From Collariella sp. IMI 366227 (Eukaryota > Ascomycota > Sordariomycetes > Sordariales > Chaetomiaceae): a stretch of DNA of 64,000 nt. The position numbers and the translations under genes were made by a program. The notes beneath the pieces are model-generated. The model was not told the origin of the DNA. It saw only the letters and a program-made list of their open reading frames with translations, and ran no database searches. Where the stretch lies: NCBI GenBank assembly GCA_027946355.1, contig JAPEUS010000004.1, positions 248,001 to 312,000 of the forward strand, in the 5' to 3' direction. Positions 60,501 through 64,000 of this stretch are shown one piece after another (positions within the stretch are counted from its first letter, which is position 1; every line of letters starts with the position of its first letter).

Positions 60501-61199
60501 GGGTCGAGATGTGTAAATTGAGGAGGATGGATACGGGAGTGTAAGATTGGAGTGGTTGGATTTGATACCCAGAGAAAGCATTGAACAACCGTTGTATATG
60601 AAGGCCAGCGGGCTGATATCGGTGATTTGATTTTGGTCTTGTTGACTGGACAAAGGGACTGACTTCTGCGATGGAGGTTTGGACGATGTTTCACGAGATC
60701 CTATCATCATTCAAAGAACAGACATAAGCATGATATGAAGGTGAGAGAAACGGATTTCGAGATCAATTAGTTCATTTCTGACAGGTTTCAGTTCAGTCAT
60801 GACGATCTCAGCTAGGTAGGTACCCGAACAACAACGAAAATTTATTCGATTGAACAAAGCCTCGAAGAACTTTTTCAAATCGCAGAAGTGTCACAGTAAT
60901 TGTAACAAGGACAACAAATTGGCCATTTCAACACAGTTTCAGATCAATCTCAAAATGCCATGGCCATCATCCAATCATTACACTCAATTACCTTACTACA
61001 AACACCAAACGAAGGGCATCATCAACGACGGCTAGTTTTCTTTTATCCCATCGGACATTCCCCTCGTGGACACCATCTGAAAAAGATCCTTCACCATCCC
61101 TCCCTCAAGAACGTAACCCATCCCCTCTCGCTCCCTCTTTCCCTCCCTCACCCACTCATACTCCAACAGAACTCCCTCCACCATCAAACCACCAGCCAC
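60501..61199. other. Intergenic, no gene seen
   Basis: Convergent 3' regions of the NAD kinase and CFEM genes; AT-rich between 60720 and 61060. Confidence 0.5.
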
Positions 61200-61863
61200 T
61201 TAGAGGGCAGCAACAGCGCCCAGCACAACCATACCCAGGCCCATGACCTTACCAGCGGCACCGCCAGTAGCGACGGAGCTGGTGGACTTGGGGGGCTCGT
61301 TGGTCTTGGTGGGGGCGTGACGGAGGTGATGCTGGAGCCTGGGGCGCTGGTGGGCTCCTCCTCCTCCTCGTCATCGGTGGGCCGGGCGGCGGGCTGGAGG
61401 TGGTCGCGGGGGCTCCTCCTCGGACTTGGTGGGCTCGGGGCGGCGCTGGAGGATGCAGGCGGGGCCTCGGAGGACGACGGCGTGGGCGGGTTGGCCTGAC
61501 TTCGTCGCAGAACTTGTCCGCGGCGGGGAGGACCTGGCCTGTGGGTGAGTGTTAGTGATGTGGTGTGGAAGGGTGGGTGGTGAGGTTGGAGGAGGGAGGC
61601 GGGGGAAGAAGTGAAAGAAGGGGAAGAAGGGGAGGGGGTTTACCGATGCCGACGTCGGCGCCGCACTTCTCAAGCACGCAGGGGACAGCAGCTTCCTTAA
61701 CGGCGTTCATCTTCTCGCACACGCAGGCGTAGTCGGTGCCGCAGGTGGTAGCCTTGGCGGCGGCGTCAGTGATGCATTGGCGCGAGCACTCGGGGAAGAT
61801 GGAGAGGTCGGCAGCGGTGGCGAAGGCGGCCAGGGCGGCGACGAGGGCGGCGGAGTACTTCAT
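61200..61863 (-). CDS. CFEM-domain GPI-anchored cell-surface protein, frame-disturbed tail
   Basis: Secreted fungal-specific protein; CFEM proteins bind haem or act at the cell surface and in host interaction. Exon 1 61863-61644 starts with a signal peptide, MKYSAALVAALAAFATAADL, followed by the CFEM domain with eight cysteines: PEC, RQC, TTC, YACVC, VPC, EKC and KFC, the last encoded by exon 2 (from 61538). Exon 2 continues into a Pro/Ser/Thr/Glu-rich stalk (TDDEEEEEPTSAPGSSITS). The end TGGAAGKVMGLGMVVLGAVA with a TAA at 61200-61202 is a typical GPI signal. The stalk needs several one-base frame changes, mostly in C runs, to link domain and anchor. Confidence 0.82.
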
Positions 61864-64000
61864 TTTGAAGGTTGGGTTGGGAGTATTAAGGTAGACTGCG
61901 GTGGTCTGGGGTATCTTGCAACGGGGAAAAGATCAAAGACAACGAGCGTCTGATAGTCACTGAACGAGTGTGATGGGGAAAGGAAAGAGGAGAGGGGGAC
62001 AGGTGGTGGGCGAGGCGGAGGGGCCTTTATACGGCAGGGGGAGGGCAGGAATTTGCCATGCGCGGGTGGCCAAGGAACAGTCAAGCTCTCCGTCGCGCCC
62101 CGATGGCTGTGAGGGTGTGGAGCTGGTTGGGAGCGGACGCAGGAACATCGACCATTGGTCCACCCTCTCGCAGGCAAGGCGTTGTGGGAGGTGTGGACGG
62201 GATTCCCTGTTCCTGGATGCAACGGGATGGACTTTTCCCCAGACGGAGTCGCCACAGGGGATCTCCTGGAGGCAAGGCCAAGCAGTCTGGGGAAGTGGGA
62301 ACGGCTTTGCATATGATCGCTCACAAGGCAGAGGAGAGAGGGGACCTCGGCCCCAATGTCTTGTTTGGGCAAGGGCTGGCCGAAACAGGTTCTGTGCTCC
62401 TTGAGGCTTATCCCCAGCGTCTCCTGCGTCTTGGGCGCCTTTGTGGCACAGAAGAAAGGGAAGAGGGAGTGGGAGTGATCATCTCCAGGGCCGTTGAGAT
62501 TACGCTGCTGCCCGTCCCGACTACGGAGCAATAATTGAGTCAGAGGATCGAGCTAGCCTAGCCCGCTGCGAGTCTTGGTCCCTCCCTTGGATGGTTCGTG
62601 GCAGGCTTGGGTGGGACTGTCGTCGCTGGATAGCATGATGGGGGCCAGACGGCCATGTGCGGTGAGTGCTGCGGGAGGATTCGCTTGAGGCCGGGCTCTT
62701 GTTGTTGGCCGTGGAAAAATATTGAATGCTCCGATGATGTCGGCCAACAGGCCGGGCTACCCGCCATCCGCCTCGATCCTTGGAGTTCAACGTGACCCAA
62801 TGGCCCAGTCTGAGCTAAGGTAATTTGCATTCAATGTCCGCACGAGGCAGGTGCCGGCACAGCGGCATCATGCCATCTCGCCATGCAATCTCAAACATGC
62901 GGCAGCATCTGTAAATTCCAGAGCTGCGATGTCGTGACTCCGACAATCCCTTTTACCCTCTCTGGCAGTCTGACCAATAACCCAACCCCTTTCGACACCA
63001 TCAAAAACATCCTCCGTTTCATCAACTCGGTGAAATCGAGGAGAGACAAGCCAGACAACCCACCATCCCCTCCCGTCCCTCCCTCCCTGTCCACATCGCG
63101 GGCCTTCCCCTGCATCCGGCCTAGAGCCGCGCCCCTCCACATCTGACCCGCTGCCATTCTGTGGGAAGCCACCCTGTCCCTGTCCCTTCCCGGCTTCCTG
63201 CAGCCACTGGCTTCCTTTTCCCCAGACTTATTCTGGCGTCAGGGTGGATCCCAACCCTGCCCTCCCCTTGTCGCTTTTTGTCAACTTCTGTCAACACAAG
63301 CGCCTCCCAGTGCCTGCGTTGGTGAGGATGCCGAGGGAGACATCAGGCCGCCAAGAGACATATGATCGTGGGATCGCCCGCTGTTCGCGCTTCGGCCGCC
63401 GGCCACCTTTCGCTTTCGTTTTTGACGGGTGGGGCCAATGACCCGGCGGGTTCAGCGGGACGGCGACGCGGCATCCTTCAAAGGGTGGTGGTGTCCAGAA
63501 GCTTCTTTTTCTGGCGGCATCCAATTTCAGAGTTTGGTGTCTTGACACTCTCCTTGATGATGTCGGTTATTCAGGGGCAAGACGATCGCGTTGCAGCTTG
63601 CATGCGTTGGGTGTCAATGAGATGGCGCTCTCAGAGAGTTGGGAGTCTTGGGGCTTGTGATTTCACAATGCCAAGCGCTGGGATGCAGGAGCAGGAAGGA
63701 GCAGAAAAGCGAAGAGGAAAAAGAGAAACAGAGAGCTTGTGGTGGTGGTCAGGGGGGTTGGGTACTTACCTGCTCGATGGTGGTTGTCATTCGCCGGCTT
63801 CTGCTCCGTATTTATTTATTTTTTGTTGTCTTTTTTCGGTTTCAACTTTTTTTTTGGCTTGTTTGATTTTTTTCTCTTGAAGAGAATTGAAACTGACTGA
63901 CATATGAAACGTACCCAGCCCGGAAGCCTCACGCGGCGTTGGGCTGGGCGGATACCCTCTCTAGTCTTTGGAGGGCCTCACGCGACTGACTCCGGCGATC
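61864..64000. other. CFEM promoter and gene-poor window end
   Basis: No supported gene. The last 100 bp hold a small hairpin (CCCAGCCC 63914-63921, GGGCTGGG 63941-63948) and two copies of GCCTCACGCG (63926-63935 and near 63974). Confidence 0.45.

Noticed and set aside
1..64000. CRISPR arrays, bacterial operons or prophage
   Set aside because: No spaced repeats; gene structure with introns and an intron-bearing tRNA shows eukaryotic nuclear DNA.

Overview
The window is nuclear DNA of a filamentous ascomycete, most likely a Sordariomycete. Genes are split by short (about 45-110 nt) GT-AG introns with CTAAC-like branch sites. The gene set also points there: a CYP61/ERG5 sterol desaturase, Zn2Cys6 regulators, a CFEM GPI protein, HET, F-box and FHA-kinase remnants, a CDC123-like protein, an FHIP-type endosome adaptor and a Tad-like non-LTR retrotransposon. 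Genus cannot be fixed from sequence alone.

Layout. 1-6000 is a gene graveyard: broken copies of a fungal-specific coiled-coil family, an FHA kinase, a HET protein and an F-box/LRR protein. 6395-10299 is a divergent pair, an ERG5-like P450 (minus) and a Zn2Cys6 transcription factor (plus), with a strong inverted repeat between them. 10361-11543 is a broken CDC123-like gene, followed by an intron-containing tRNA-Ile(AAU). 12516-21003 holds housekeeping-type genes: FHIP (minus), a class 3 lipase (plus) and an ARMT1/DUF89 phosphatase (plus). 21004-30060 is gene-poor, with two adjacent perfect palindromes, a G19 tract and two cysteine-rich small-protein loci. 30061-35234 is one LINE copy bounded by a 13-bp target-site duplication. 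37407-43352 has a small conserved ORF, a Sec72-like TPR protein and a large atypical zinc-cluster protein. 46162-54671 has a TauD-like dioxygenase, a decayed kinase-like gene and an intact nine-exon MFS transporter with one GC-AG intron. 56600-61863 has an LPLAT-type acyltransferase, a POS5-like NAD(H) kinase and a CFEM protein.

The most striking pattern is that many well-conserved genes (ERG5, ARMT1, Sec72, acyltransferase, NAD kinase, lipase C-terminus, LINE ORFs) read perfectly except for a single extra base inside a short homopolymer run, nearly always G/C and nearly always +1. This looks more like systematic homopolymer error in the assembly than parallel gene death, though true decay remains possible. 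Three multi-exon genes (the Zn2Cys6 factor, FHIP, MFS) are intact throughout. I found no convincing new multi-gene system. The less ordinary items are the cysteine-rich paralog pair, the twin palindromes, the promoter inverted repeat and the internally duplicated zinc-cluster protein.
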